Below, piece after piece: positions 1 through 5,824 of a stretch of 7,932 bases of DNA. Origin of the DNA: Burkholderiales bacterium. Its GTDB lineage: Bacteria > Pseudomonadota > Gammaproteobacteria > Burkholderiales > SG8-41. The number at the start of each line of letters is the position of its first letter. Position 1 is the first letter of the stretch. The notes below the pieces were generated by a model that worked only from the letters and a program-made list of their open reading frames with translations, was not told where the DNA came from and did no database searches. The position numbers and the translations under genes are program-made. Where the stretch lies: assembly GCA_019746155.1 (NCBI GenBank), contig JAIESJ010000230.1, positions 1 to 7,932 on the forward strand, written 5' to 3'.

Positions 1-178
1 GTCATATTACAAGATGTGACCCCTTTGTTGCGCTAGCCACCAAACACGAACTTGAATGTCATATTACAAGATGTGACCCCTTTGTTGCGCATGACCCCTT
101 TGTTGCGCATATTACAAGATGTGACCCCTTTGTTGCGTGACCCCTTTGTTGCGAACAAGATGTGACCCCTTTGTTGCG
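1..178. repeat. Cluster of interspersed short direct repeats
   Basis: Six exact copies of the 16-base core TGACCCCTTTGTTGCG start at 17, 74, 92, 122, 138 and 163. Copies 1 and 2 lie in identical 33-base blocks (1-33 and 58-90), giving a 57-base period with a 24-base spacer at 34-57. Copy 4 carries nearly the full leader (108-137). Copies 3 and 5 have lost most or all of the leader, and copy 6 keeps part of it. The cluster ends abruptly at about 178-180, where normal DUF2721 coding sequence begins. Core copies are identical, so the array is young, homogenised or an assembly product. No CRISPR-like regular spacers are present. The function is unknown, and the left border lies outside the window. 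Confidence 0.9.
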
Positions 179-333
179 AACTGCGCTTCCAGTACCCGCG
201 CACGGTCGATGACGCGGCCAAGGCGGTTGGTCATCACCGACAGCAGCGCGCCGACACCCGTCAGCAGGAATACCGGCGCCACCGCGAGCTGGATTACGTG
301 CGCAATCACTGCGATATCCGGATCCGATGACAT
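112..333 (-). pseudogene. DUF2721 membrane protein, 3' end replaced by repeats
   Basis: The first 51 or so residues read as a DUF2721-family protein. A hydrophobic segment at about residues 12-34 (HVIQLAVAPVFLLTGVGALL) is followed by the basic stretch TNRLGRVIDRARVLE, which is typical of this small bacterial inner-membrane family of unknown function. Family members are generally well over 100 residues, with further membrane segments. Here the frame enters the repeat cluster at about base 180, picks up some 21 repeat-encoded residues and stops at 112-114, giving 73 codons. The second half of the protein is therefore absent. The start at 333 has a plausible ribosome site (AGGA followed by GGAA) upstream. 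It is either a gene broken by repeat insertion or recombination, or an intact gene mis-joined in assembly. The family match is from memory of its motifs. Confidence 0.72.
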
Positions 334-417
334 GACCGATTCCTGTCCTTTGCGTCCAGGCTTTTTAGCCTTTACTCCGCCTTGATGTCCGCGGATTTCA
401 CGACCCTCGCCCGCTTA

Positions 418-1044
418 TCAGTCTCCTTTACCCGCGCCGCCAGGCGTAATGCGCGGCATCTCGAAACGGTCGGTGATGCGCGTGTAGCCGCCCTTGCCGG
501 CGAGGCGTCCAATCGGGTTGATGCGGCCGACATCGACGTGGAAACGCTCATTGACGATGCCCTCGTGGTAATGAAAATAGACCACTTCGCCGATCACGAG
601 GTGATAGGGCTTCCGGCCGAGTTCCAGCATCTGCATCAGCCTGCATTCAAGCGCGACCGGCGCCTCCGCGATGCGCGGCGGGCGCACTTTGCGCGACGGC
701 ACAGCGGTAAAGCCCGCTTCGGCGAGTTCGTTGACGCCGCGCGGATAATCGACGGCGCACACGTTCATCCTGTCCTTGATCGCATCGCTCACGATGTGCA
801 CCACGAACTCGGGCGTTTCACGGATGTTCTGCACCGTGTCCTTGGCGCCCGACTCCTTGTCGCCGACCGAGAACATCACCATCGGCGGCGGCGCGCCGAT
901 GCAGTTGAAAAAACTGAACGGCGCGGCGTTGGGGCCGCTTTGCCCCAGCGTGGTCACCAGAGCGATCGGCCGCGGCGTGACCGTGCCTATCATCAGCTTG
1001 TACTGGTCCTGCCACGCCAGCGTCGCGGCATCGAATTCCGGCAT
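418..1044 (-). CDS. Flavin reductase-like domain protein (FMN-binding split barrel)
   Basis: This 208-residue protein belongs to the flavin reductase-like family (PF01613/DIM6-NTAB type). Recognisable landmarks are VTPRPIALVTT at residues 22-32, NAAPFSFFN at 39-47, GAKDTVQNI at 66-74 and the closing RLAGKGGYTRI at 180-190. Together these normally form the FMN-binding split beta-barrel. Family members bind FMN and either supply reduced flavin to a partner monooxygenase or act as flavoproteins of unknown substrate; no partner monooxygenase is visible here. There is no signal peptide, so it is likely cytoplasmic. The start at 1044 is supported by a G-rich Shine-Dalgarno run about eight bases upstream. 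It lies downstream of the terminator of the next minus-strand gene, so it probably has its own promoter within 1045-1120, although I see no convincing one. Family is secure, physiological role is not. Confidence 0.88.
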   Translation of the reverse strand: MPEFDAATLAWQDQYKLMIGTVTPRPIALVTTLGQSGPNAAPFSFFNCIGAPPPMVMFSVGDKESGAKDTVQNIRETPEFVVHIVSDAIKDRMNVCAVDYPRGVNELAEAGFTAVPSRKVRPPRIAEAPVALECRLMQMLELGRKPYHLVIGEVVYFHYHEGIVNERFHVDVGRINPIGRLAGKGGYTRITDRFEMPRITPGGAGKGD

Positions 1045-1120
1045 GCGTGTCCCCCCTTTACCGTGCGCGACCCGAGGGTGCGCTTCGCAATTCTATCCCA
1101 GCCAGGGCAGACTTCAGCAG

Positions 1121-1146
1121 AAAAACGCCCCGGCTCAGCGGGGCGT
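1121..1146 (-). terminator. Intrinsic terminator behind the Bug receptor gene
   Basis: A perfect 8-base-pair GC-rich stem (1125-1132 with 1139-1146, ACGCCCCG/CGGGGCGT) has a 6-base loop. On the minus strand it is followed directly by TTTTT (1121-1125). It lies 27 bases past the stop of the minus-strand Bug gene, and so ends that transcript before the flavin-reductase gene. Confidence 0.9.
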
Positions 1147-1172
1147 CCCGGACGGAGAGCAACTGCAGGAAG

Positions 1173-2144
1173 TTATTCGACCGTGATATTGCCGGCCTTG
1201 ATGACTTTCGCGTATTTGGCAACCTCTTGCTTGAAATACGCCGTCAGTTCTTCCGGTGTGCTGCCGACCGGATCGGCACCCTCTTTCGACATGAACGACT
1301 GCACGTCCGGGGACTTGAGCGCTTTCAGTATTTCAGCGTTCATTTTGGCGACGATTTCCCTGGGCGTGCCCGCCGGGAAGAACATCGCATACCAGTTGTC
1401 CGACACGAACTCGGGGTAAATAGATGCCATCGTCGGCAGGTCGGGGGACGCGCTCGATTTCTTGGCCGTCGTCACCGCAAACGCCTTGACCTTGCCCGTC
1501 TTGATGAAAGGCTGCGCGGCGAGCACTGTGGCAAATTCGAAATCGACTTCGCCACTCACCAGGGCCGCGATCGCCGGACCACCGCCTTTATACGGAATGT
1601 GCGTTACATTGACTCCGGCGAATTGCTTCAGCATTTCGATCGACAGATGGCTGGTGGTGCCGCTGCCGTTGGATCCCGCGTTCATCTTTCCGCTTTTCTT
1701 GGCAAGGGCAATGAGCTCCTTGACATTCTTCGCCGGCACGCTGGGGTGCGCCACCAGCACCAGCGGCACTGAGGAAATCCAGCTGATTGGAGCCAAGTCC
1801 TTGAACGGATCGAAAGTCAGGCGTTTGCCGTAGAGCGTGATGTTGACCGCCAGCGAGGCCGTCGTAAAAAGAATGGTGCCGCCATCGGGCGGCGACTTGG
1901 CCGCGAGGTCCGCGCCGATCAATCCGGCCGCGCCCGGGCGATTGTCGACGACGAAAGTCTGCCCCATGCTTTCATAGAATTTTTTTGCGAGCAGGCGTCC
2001 CTGGATGTCGGTGCCGCCACCGGCGCCAAAGGGCACGATGACACGCACCGGTTTGGTAGGCCAGTTCTGGGCAGCCGCACCGCCCGTCAGGCAGAGCGCC
2101 ACGACCATTGAAGCTGCAGTGCCGATAAGTCTTTGAAATTTCAT
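1173..2144 (-). CDS. Bug/TctC-family tripartite tricarboxylate transporter receptor
   Basis: This 323-residue secreted solute-binding protein is of normal length for the Bug (TctC) family, the periplasmic receptors of tripartite tricarboxylate-type uptake systems. A Sec signal peptide occupies about residues 1-25 (basic start, hydrophobic core, cleavage after GGAAA before QNWP). Family signatures follow in order: VRVIVPFGAGGGTD at 33-46, DNRPGAAGLIGA at 67-78, PDGGT at 86-90, SNGSGTTSH at 158-166 and HIPYKGGGPA at 182-191. The glycine-rich loops at 41-46 and 158-166 are those that hold the ligand carboxylate in solved relatives. The ligand cannot be read from sequence. GAGGAG sits about eight bases before the start at 2144. 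It lies 65 bases behind the alpha/beta hydrolase gene on the same strand and is probably cotranscribed with it. No TctA/TctB subunits are nearby, as is common for orphan Bug genes. Confidence 0.95.
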   Translation of the reverse strand: MKFQRLIGTAASMVVALCLTGGAAAQNWPTKPVRVIVPFGAGGGTDIQGRLLAKKFYESMGQTFVVDNRPGAAGLIGADLAAKSPPDGGTILFTTASLAVNITLYGKRLTFDPFKDLAPISWISSVPLVLVAHPSVPAKNVKELIALAKKSGKMNAGSNGSGTTSHLSIEMLKQFAGVNVTHIPYKGGGPAIAALVSGEVDFEFATVLAAQPFIKTGKVKAFAVTTAKKSSASPDLPTMASIYPEFVSDNWYAMFFPAGTPREIVAKMNAEILKALKSPDVQSFMSKEGADPVGSTPEELTAYFKQEVAKYAKVIKAGNITVE

Positions 2145-2209
2145 TTTCTCTCCTCGTCTTTATGATTGATGCGAAACAAGAAAACCGGCTCGCTCGTCGA
2201 TCGCTCTCT

Positions 2210-3133
2210 TTATCCGCGATAAACGGGCTCGGGCTGGGCAAAAAACGAATACAGGATATGGTACACCATCAGATAATTGATCTGCTGGAAGCTGGCGTGC
2301 GAGATGCCGGCCATTACCGAAAACTGCTTGTCGGGGTTCGGCAGGCGTCTGAAAAACTCGAGCAGATCGTCAAAGCCGGCGATGCCGTCGAACTCGCCGC
2401 GCATGATGACGGTGGGCACGGTGATTCTCTGCGGATCGACCACCGGCAGCCTGGAGCACATGTCGACGTAGGTGCCCGTCGGCACCGAATCATCAAGCGC
2501 GAGAATCGCGTCGGCGAAGGCCTCGATCACTTTTTCCTCGGCACAGCCCGGGTGATCGCGGTTGAAAATGCTGTGCACGAAAGCGCGGTCGATCGGGCGG
2601 CGGTTCATGCTTTGCCATTGCGGCAGCTTCTTGCGCCGCTCCTCGAGCGTCGGGCTGCCCTCGCCGGTCCACACGAAGGCGTCAAGCGCAAGCCGCTGAA
2701 CGCGCTCGGGATGGCGCTGTGCGAACAACGCCGCACGCAGCGCGCCCGACGAAATGCCATACACCAGAAGCTGCTTCACACCGCGGGTCTTCATGATGTA
2801 GTCGGACGCCGCGGCCAGATCGTCGGCGCCGTTGGCGATGTCATACTTGATGTCGCGGTGCTTGTCGGAACGCCCGTAGCCCTCCATGTCAACGCACCAG
2901 GTGTCGTAGCCGAGTTCCGCGAAAAAATCCATGGCCGACGAATACGGCCGCCCCGGCACCTGAAGATCGAAAGTGGGCTGCGAAGCCATCGACGAGCCGT
3001 GCACGAACAGCACGGTGCCTTTTTTTCGCTCCGGGCTGCCGGCGAATTTCTCCCATAAAAAGAGCCTGATATCCCCCTTTTTGGTCCAGTGTTCCTGGCC
3101 GGTGATTTTCGCGTTGGCTTGGGATTGATCCAT
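2210..3133 (-). CDS. Alpha/beta hydrolase fold protein
   Basis: This 307-residue alpha/beta hydrolase has a complete catalytic set. The oxyanion-hole motif is FVHGSSM at residues 43-49, the nucleophile elbow is YGISSG at 125-130 (Ser128 in G-x-S-x-G), the probable acid is Asp249 in MRGEFDG and the catalytic His is His279 in GISHAS. A cap region of about residues 155-235 lies between the elbow and the acid. There is no signal peptide, so it should be cytoplasmic. The fold covers esterases, C-C hydrolases, dehalogenases and others, and the sequence does not choose between them. GAGGA lies seven bases before the start at 3133. A minus-strand promoter candidate at 3179-3207 sits upstream. The Bug receptor follows on the same strand, so one idea is a substrate imported through that receptor and then hydrolysed; this is inference from context. 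Confidence 0.92.
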   Translation of the reverse strand: MDQSQANAKITGQEHWTKKGDIRLFLWEKFAGSPERKKGTVLFVHGSSMASQPTFDLQVPGRPYSSAMDFFAELGYDTWCVDMEGYGRSDKHRDIKYDIANGADDLAAASDYIMKTRGVKQLLVYGISSGALRAALFAQRHPERVQRLALDAFVWTGEGSPTLEERRKKLPQWQSMNRRPIDRAFVHSIFNRDHPGCAEEKVIEAFADAILALDDSVPTGTYVDMCSRLPVVDPQRITVPTVIMRGEFDGIAGFDDLLEFFRRLPNPDKQFSVMAGISHASFQQINYLMVYHILYSFFAQPEPVYRG

Positions 3134-3178
3134 GGAATTCCTCGTCGAGCTGAACGATGTTTCAAGTAAAGGGGGGGA

Positions 3179-3207
3179 AGTTTAAGATACAGGCCGGGAT
3201 GCGTCAA
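3179..3207 (-). promoter_or_regulatory. Candidate sigma-70 promoter for the hydrolase-Bug transcript
   Basis: On the minus strand TTGACG (3202-3207) and TAAACT (3179-3184) are separated by 17 bases. These are five-of-six and four-of-six matches to the consensus boxes, located about 45 bases upstream of the hydrolase start. It was identified by eye only. Confidence 0.5.
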
Positions 3208-3233
3208 ATTGTGGACTCAAATCGAGTTACAGT

Positions 3234-3263
3234 TTGATGTGCGTTCCGCTTGCGGCCTATACT
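3234..3263 (+). promoter_or_regulatory. Candidate sigma-70 promoter for the aldolase-family gene
   Basis: TTGATG (3234-3239) and TATACT (3258-3263) are separated by 18 bases, placing a transcript start near 3270, about 65 bases ahead of the aldolase start. It is back to back with the minus-strand promoter, so 3134-3333 looks like a divergent control region. This also argues against a TTG start at 3250, which would lie inside the promoter. Confidence 0.5.
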
Positions 3264-3322
3264 TGCGGTTAAAAACGCGGCAAACCGGCTTTCAGTGCCG
3301 GCCATTCCCCTTTTTCAGGTCT

Positions 3323-3327
3323 GGAGA
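3323..3327 (+). promoter_or_regulatory. Ribosome binding site fixing the aldolase-family start
   Basis: GGAGA lies six bases before ATG 3334. The reading frame is open further upstream to a TTG at 3250, but that codon has no ribosome site and falls within the likely promoter, so 3334 is preferred. Confidence 0.7.
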
Positions 3328-3333
3328 CACCCG

Positions 3334-4131
3334 ATGGGGCAAAATTATTCAACCCGGTTCGAGAGCGTGCGCGACAAAGTCAGCGCCGAGGAATGGCAAA
3401 CGCGCGTCGATCTCGCAGCATGCTACCGCCTGATGGACAAGTTCGGCATGACGGATCTCATCTACAACCACATCACCGCGCGCATCCCCGGAGCCGATGA
3501 TCATCTGCTCATCAATCTCTACGGCCTGCTCTACAGGGAAATCACCGCGTCCAGCCTGGTCAAGATCGACGTCGAGGGCAACATTCTCTGGAAACCCGAG
3601 ACCGACTACGGCATCAACAAATCGGGCTACGTGATCCACGGCGCGATCCACAAGGCGCGCCCGGAAGTGAAGTGCGTGATTCATACCCACACGCGCGCCG
3701 GCATGGCGGTATCCTCGATGAAATGCGGCCTGCTGCCCATGACCCAGACCGCGATGCGCTTTGTCGGCCACATCGGCTATCACGACTACGAAGGCCCGGC
3801 GGTCAATCTCGAAGAGCGCGAGCGCCTCACGCGCGATCTCGGTGCCCACGATGCGATGATTTTGCGCAACCACGGACTGCTCACCTGCGGCGCCACCATC
3901 CAGCAGGCGTTCAACACCATGTATCAGCTGGAACTCTCCTGCCGCGCGCAGGTCGACGCCATGGCCGCGCGCACCGGGCTCACGCTGCCGCCGCAGGAAG
4001 TGCTCGAGCATACGGCGCACCTGTACCAGCCCGGCACGCGCCGGCCTTACGGCGTGCTCGAATGGCATGCGCTGCGGCGCCTGCTTGACGCCGAGGACGG
4101 AAATTCCGGCTATCCGCCGTATTGGCATTGA
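3334..4131 (+). CDS. Class II aldolase/adducin-family protein
   Basis: This 265-residue protein of the class II aldolase/adducin head family (PF00596) is of usual length. Signatures are YNHITARIPG at residues 44-53, a metal-binding HTHT at 117-120, and RNHGLL at 178-183. His117, His119 and His180 are the expected zinc ligands. In sugar-phosphate members (L-fuculose-1-phosphate aldolase, L-ribulose-5-phosphate 4-epimerase) an acidic residue precedes the first metal histidine by about 20 positions. The matching place in NKSGYVIH reads Gly98, so classical aldol chemistry is doubtful. Many adducin-like bacterial members share this glycine form and have no assigned reaction. It is probably cytoplasmic. 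It is transcribed divergently from the hydrolase-Bug genes and followed after 95 bases by an acyl-CoA dehydrogenase remnant. Family is sure, substrate unknown. Confidence 0.92.
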   Translation: MGQNYSTRFESVRDKVSAEEWQTRVDLAACYRLMDKFGMTDLIYNHITARIPGADDHLLINLYGLLYREITASSLVKIDVEGNILWKPETDYGINKSGYVIHGAIHKARPEVKCVIHTHTRAGMAVSSMKCGLLPMTQTAMRFVGHIGYHDYEGPAVNLEERERLTRDLGAHDAMILRNHGLLTCGATIQQAFNTMYQLELSCRAQVDAMAARTGLTLPPQEVLEHTAHLYQPGTRRPYGVLEWHALRRLLDAEDGNSGYPPYWH

Positions 4132-4143
4132 AACCGGTAAAAA

Positions 4144-4221
4144 GTGAATCGTGAAAGGTAAATAGTCCGGCTGTTTCGTCGGGTCTCCTGCCTTTCACCA
4201 TTCACCATTTACCATTCACGG
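4144..4221. repeat. Inverted pair of heptamer-repeat tracts
   Basis: Just after the aldolase-family stop, 4144-4164 consists of three 7-base units beginning GTGAA or GTAAA. At 4194-4221 lie four 7-base units of the opposite orientation (TTCACCA, TTCACCA, TTTACCA, TTCACGG). The two tracts face each other. Bases 4150-4163 can pair with 4206-4219 at 13 of 14 positions, enclosing about 42 bases. The regular 7-base phasing in both arms suggests slippage-prone, duplicated intergenic sequence. There is no T-tract, so it is not a standard terminator. Its role is unknown. Confidence 0.75.
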
Positions 4222-4226
4222 GTTTT

Positions 4227-4415
4227 ATGGACTTTAAGATCTCAGACGAGCAGCGCGCCTTTGTCGATACCGTACGCCGCGTGTGCCAGAAGGAATTCGC
4301 GCCGTGCGCGATCAAATACCTCGACGGCACCTGGCCCGCGGAAAACCTGCAGCGGCTGGCCGAAATCGGCGTGCTGGGCATGGCGGTGCCGCAGGAATAC
4401 GGCGGCTCGGAATGA
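4227..4415 (+). pseudogene. Acyl-CoA dehydrogenase, N-terminal stub only
   Basis: The 62 codons match the very start of an acyl-CoA dehydrogenase. DEQRAFVDTVRRVCQKEFAP at residues 7-26 and WPAENLQRLAEIGVLGMAVPQEYGGSE at 36-62 are the first helices of the N-terminal domain, up to the conserved EYGG turn. Intact enzymes are about 380 residues and carry the FAD-binding middle domain and the catalytic glutamate far downstream; all of that is missing. The frame meets TGA at 4413 and only seven bases separate it from the end of the convergent HtrA-like gene, so there is no room for the rest and no frameshifted continuation. There is no strong ribosome site ahead of the ATG. It is most likely a deletion or rearrangement remnant, though a mis-assembly is possible. 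A functional 62-residue product is unlikely. Confidence 0.85.
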
Positions 4416-4422
4416 GAATGTT

Positions 4423-5481
4423 CTAATACACCGGCTTCGGCCGGAAGTACTGATTGCGGTCGATCGACTTGACCTTGTAGTTCTCGACGCGGTTGCCCTT
4501 GAGCACATCGACCGGGATCTCCACACCCGCCTCGCCGCTCGCCCACAGCTTGGTGTAGAAATCGGCCTGGCCCTTGATCGGCTGCCCGCCGATGCCGACG
4601 ATGATATCGCCAGCCCTGAGCCCGGCGTCTTCGGCCGGGCTCTCCGGCGATATGCGCGTCACGATCAGATTGCCCTGCACTTCCCGGGTGTTGATGCCGA
4701 TCCACGGCCGCGGCCGGGAGGTCGACTTGCCGTTGGCGATGAAGTCCCCCAGCACGGGCTTGATGATATCGATCGGCACGAACATGTTGCCGGAAACATT
4801 GGTACTCGTGCCCATGGCGTCGCCGACCACCAGCGAGCCGATGCCGAGCAGCTTGCCCTCGCGGTTGAGCAGCGCCGCACCCTGCCAGTTGACCGTCGCC
4901 GGCGCCGTGTAGATCGCTTCTTCGAGCAGATATTCCCAATAGCCGACGAAAGGGCGTTTTGAGACGATATAAGCCGGCGCCACGCCGTCGAAGCCGACAA
5001 TCAGCACCAGCTCGCGTTCCCTGGCGTTATCGGACTGGCCGATATCGACCGGCTTGATGGGCAGCGGCGTCAATGCCTTGACCAGCCCCAGGCCTGTCGT
5101 ATTGTCGTAACCCACGACCGTCGCCGGGAAAACCTTGCCGTCCGCCGTGGACAATTCGACGTTCTCGGCCTCGATGATGAGATAGCCGATGGTCATTACC
5201 AGGCCCTGGGTGTCGATGACCACCCCCGTGCCCTCGCGCTGCTGTCCAAGCGTGGTCGAACTGCGTGCGTTGGGAATTACTTTGCTGCGCACTTTCACCA
5301 CGGAAAGCGCGTCGACCGTCATTTCCTGCCGGTTGCGCGCAGCCGGCGGGTTGGGCGCGGCGTTCTGCGCAAAAGACGGCGCTTGCAACCCCCCGAAAAT
5401 GGCGCAGGAAAAAAATGCAACCGCCAATGAGCGCAAACCGCGTTTGACACCCGCCGCCTGCTGTAGCACCCATCTGTCCAT
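4423..5481 (-). CDS. HtrA-like (S1C) protein with PDZ domain and degenerate catalytic triad
   Basis: This 352-residue exported protein is built like DegP/DegS-type HtrA proteins. It has a signal peptide at about residues 1-38 (long basic start, hydrophobic 18-33, cleavage after PSFA), a trypsin-like beta-barrel at about 55-250, and one PDZ domain at about 258-345 (WIGI at 260-263, SPAEDAGLRAGDIIVGIGGQPI at 281-302). Aligned by eye to HtrA, the catalytic His position (TNxHV) is Tyr100 in MTIGYLI. The Asp position (TDLA) is Gly130 in TTGLGL. The Ser position (NSGGPL) is Gln200 in WQGAAL. No protease activity is expected. Flanking core motifs (GTGVVID 84-90, LLNREGKLLGIG 204-215) are well kept, so the fold appears maintained as a periplasmic binding or regulatory pseudoprotease. 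GAGGAG lies six bases before the start at 5481. It is transcribed alone. Confidence 0.88.
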   Translation of the reverse strand: MDRWVLQQAAGVKRGLRSLAVAFFSCAIFGGLQAPSFAQNAAPNPPAARNRQEMTVDALSVVKVRSKVIPNARSSTTLGQQREGTGVVIDTQGLVMTIGYLIIEAENVELSTADGKVFPATVVGYDNTTGLGLVKALTPLPIKPVDIGQSDNARERELVLIVGFDGVAPAYIVSKRPFVGYWEYLLEEAIYTAPATVNWQGAALLNREGKLLGIGSLVVGDAMGTSTNVSGNMFVPIDIIKPVLGDFIANGKSTSRPRPWIGINTREVQGNLIVTRISPESPAEDAGLRAGDIIVGIGGQPIKGQADFYTKLWASGEAGVEIPVDVLKGNRVENYKVKSIDRNQYFRPKPVY

Positions 5482-5746
5482 GCCGGCTCCTCATCTGCAA
5501 CCGTCGCACACCCGGGCTCTCGCTGCCGCGGACCGTCGAGAGGCATCTGCGACGTTGCATCACGGATACATGCTACGCCGTTTTGACGCGGCCGGTAAGG
5601 CCATCATTCGCGCCCGCAAAACCGGCCTGCAGCGCCGAAGAAGCCGCCCGATTCGCGTTACAATCAACGCTGGCACGCAAGCCGGGAAATACACGTAAAC
5701 AAAACTGGAATCGGCTCAAGACCGCCTCCCACTCTCATAATAAATA

Positions 5747-5775
5747 TTGTTTATAATCAATGAGTTATATAAATA
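5747..5775 (+). promoter_or_regulatory. Candidate promoter for the SDR-Bug pair
   Basis: TTGTTT (5747-5752) and TAAATA (5770-5775) are spaced by 17 bases in an AT-rich island. A perfect TATAAT at 5752-5757 is an alternative minus-10 box but has a poor minus-35 partner. The true start cannot be decided by eye. Confidence 0.35.
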
Positions 5776-5812
5776 CCGGCGGATGGGCCATCAAGCCAAC
5801 ATAAAGCTTTTT

Positions 5813-5817
5813 GAGGA
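5813..5817 (+). promoter_or_regulatory. Ribosome binding site fixing the SDR start
   Basis: GAGGA lies seven bases before ATG 5825. The frame is open further upstream (TTG 5747, ATG 5783), but those starts lie in or near the promoter and lack a comparable site. Starting at 5825 gives the normal SDR beginning, with the first beta-strand at about residue 8. Confidence 0.75.
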
Positions 5818-5824
5818 AAAACCC

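Larger units (their letters stand above)
5482..5824. other. Intergenic region between divergent HtrA-like and SDR genes
   Basis: These 343 bases hold no gene I can support. The left two thirds are GC-rich and featureless, apart from a GTTACAAT (5657-5664) that resembles a minus-10 box but has no partner box. From about 5736 to 5775 the sequence becomes strikingly AT-rich, as expected for promoter DNA. It contains an ATTG-N8-CAAT inverted repeat at 5746-5761 that could be a small operator. No clear minus-strand promoter for the HtrA-like gene was found. Confidence 0.55.

Noticed and set aside
1..178. CRISPR array
   Set aside because: Distances between cores vary (57, 18, 30, 16, 25 bases), several copies have essentially no spacer, and there are no cas genes.
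33..221. Minus-strand 62-codon frame made largely of repeat-encoded peptide
   Set aside because: Its sequence is produced by translating the repeat units and part of the out-of-frame DUF2721 region; there is no independent coding evidence.
358..375. Small AGGCT-TTTT-AGCCT hairpin between DUF2721 and the flavin-reductase gene
   Set aside because: The stem is only five base pairs and there is no proper T-tract on the minus strand, so it is not convincing as a terminator.
382..1419. Long plus-strand open frame (345 codons) opposite the flavin-reductase and Bug genes
   Set aside because: It is low-complexity and Arg/His/Asp-rich, has no family signature, and overlaps two well-supported minus-strand genes and their terminator. 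It is a GC-rich antisense shadow.
2162..3058. Plus-strand open frame (298 codons) opposite the alpha/beta hydrolase
   Set aside because: Composition is typical of the complement of a GC-rich gene, and the opposite strand has a complete catalytic hydrolase with a ribosome site.
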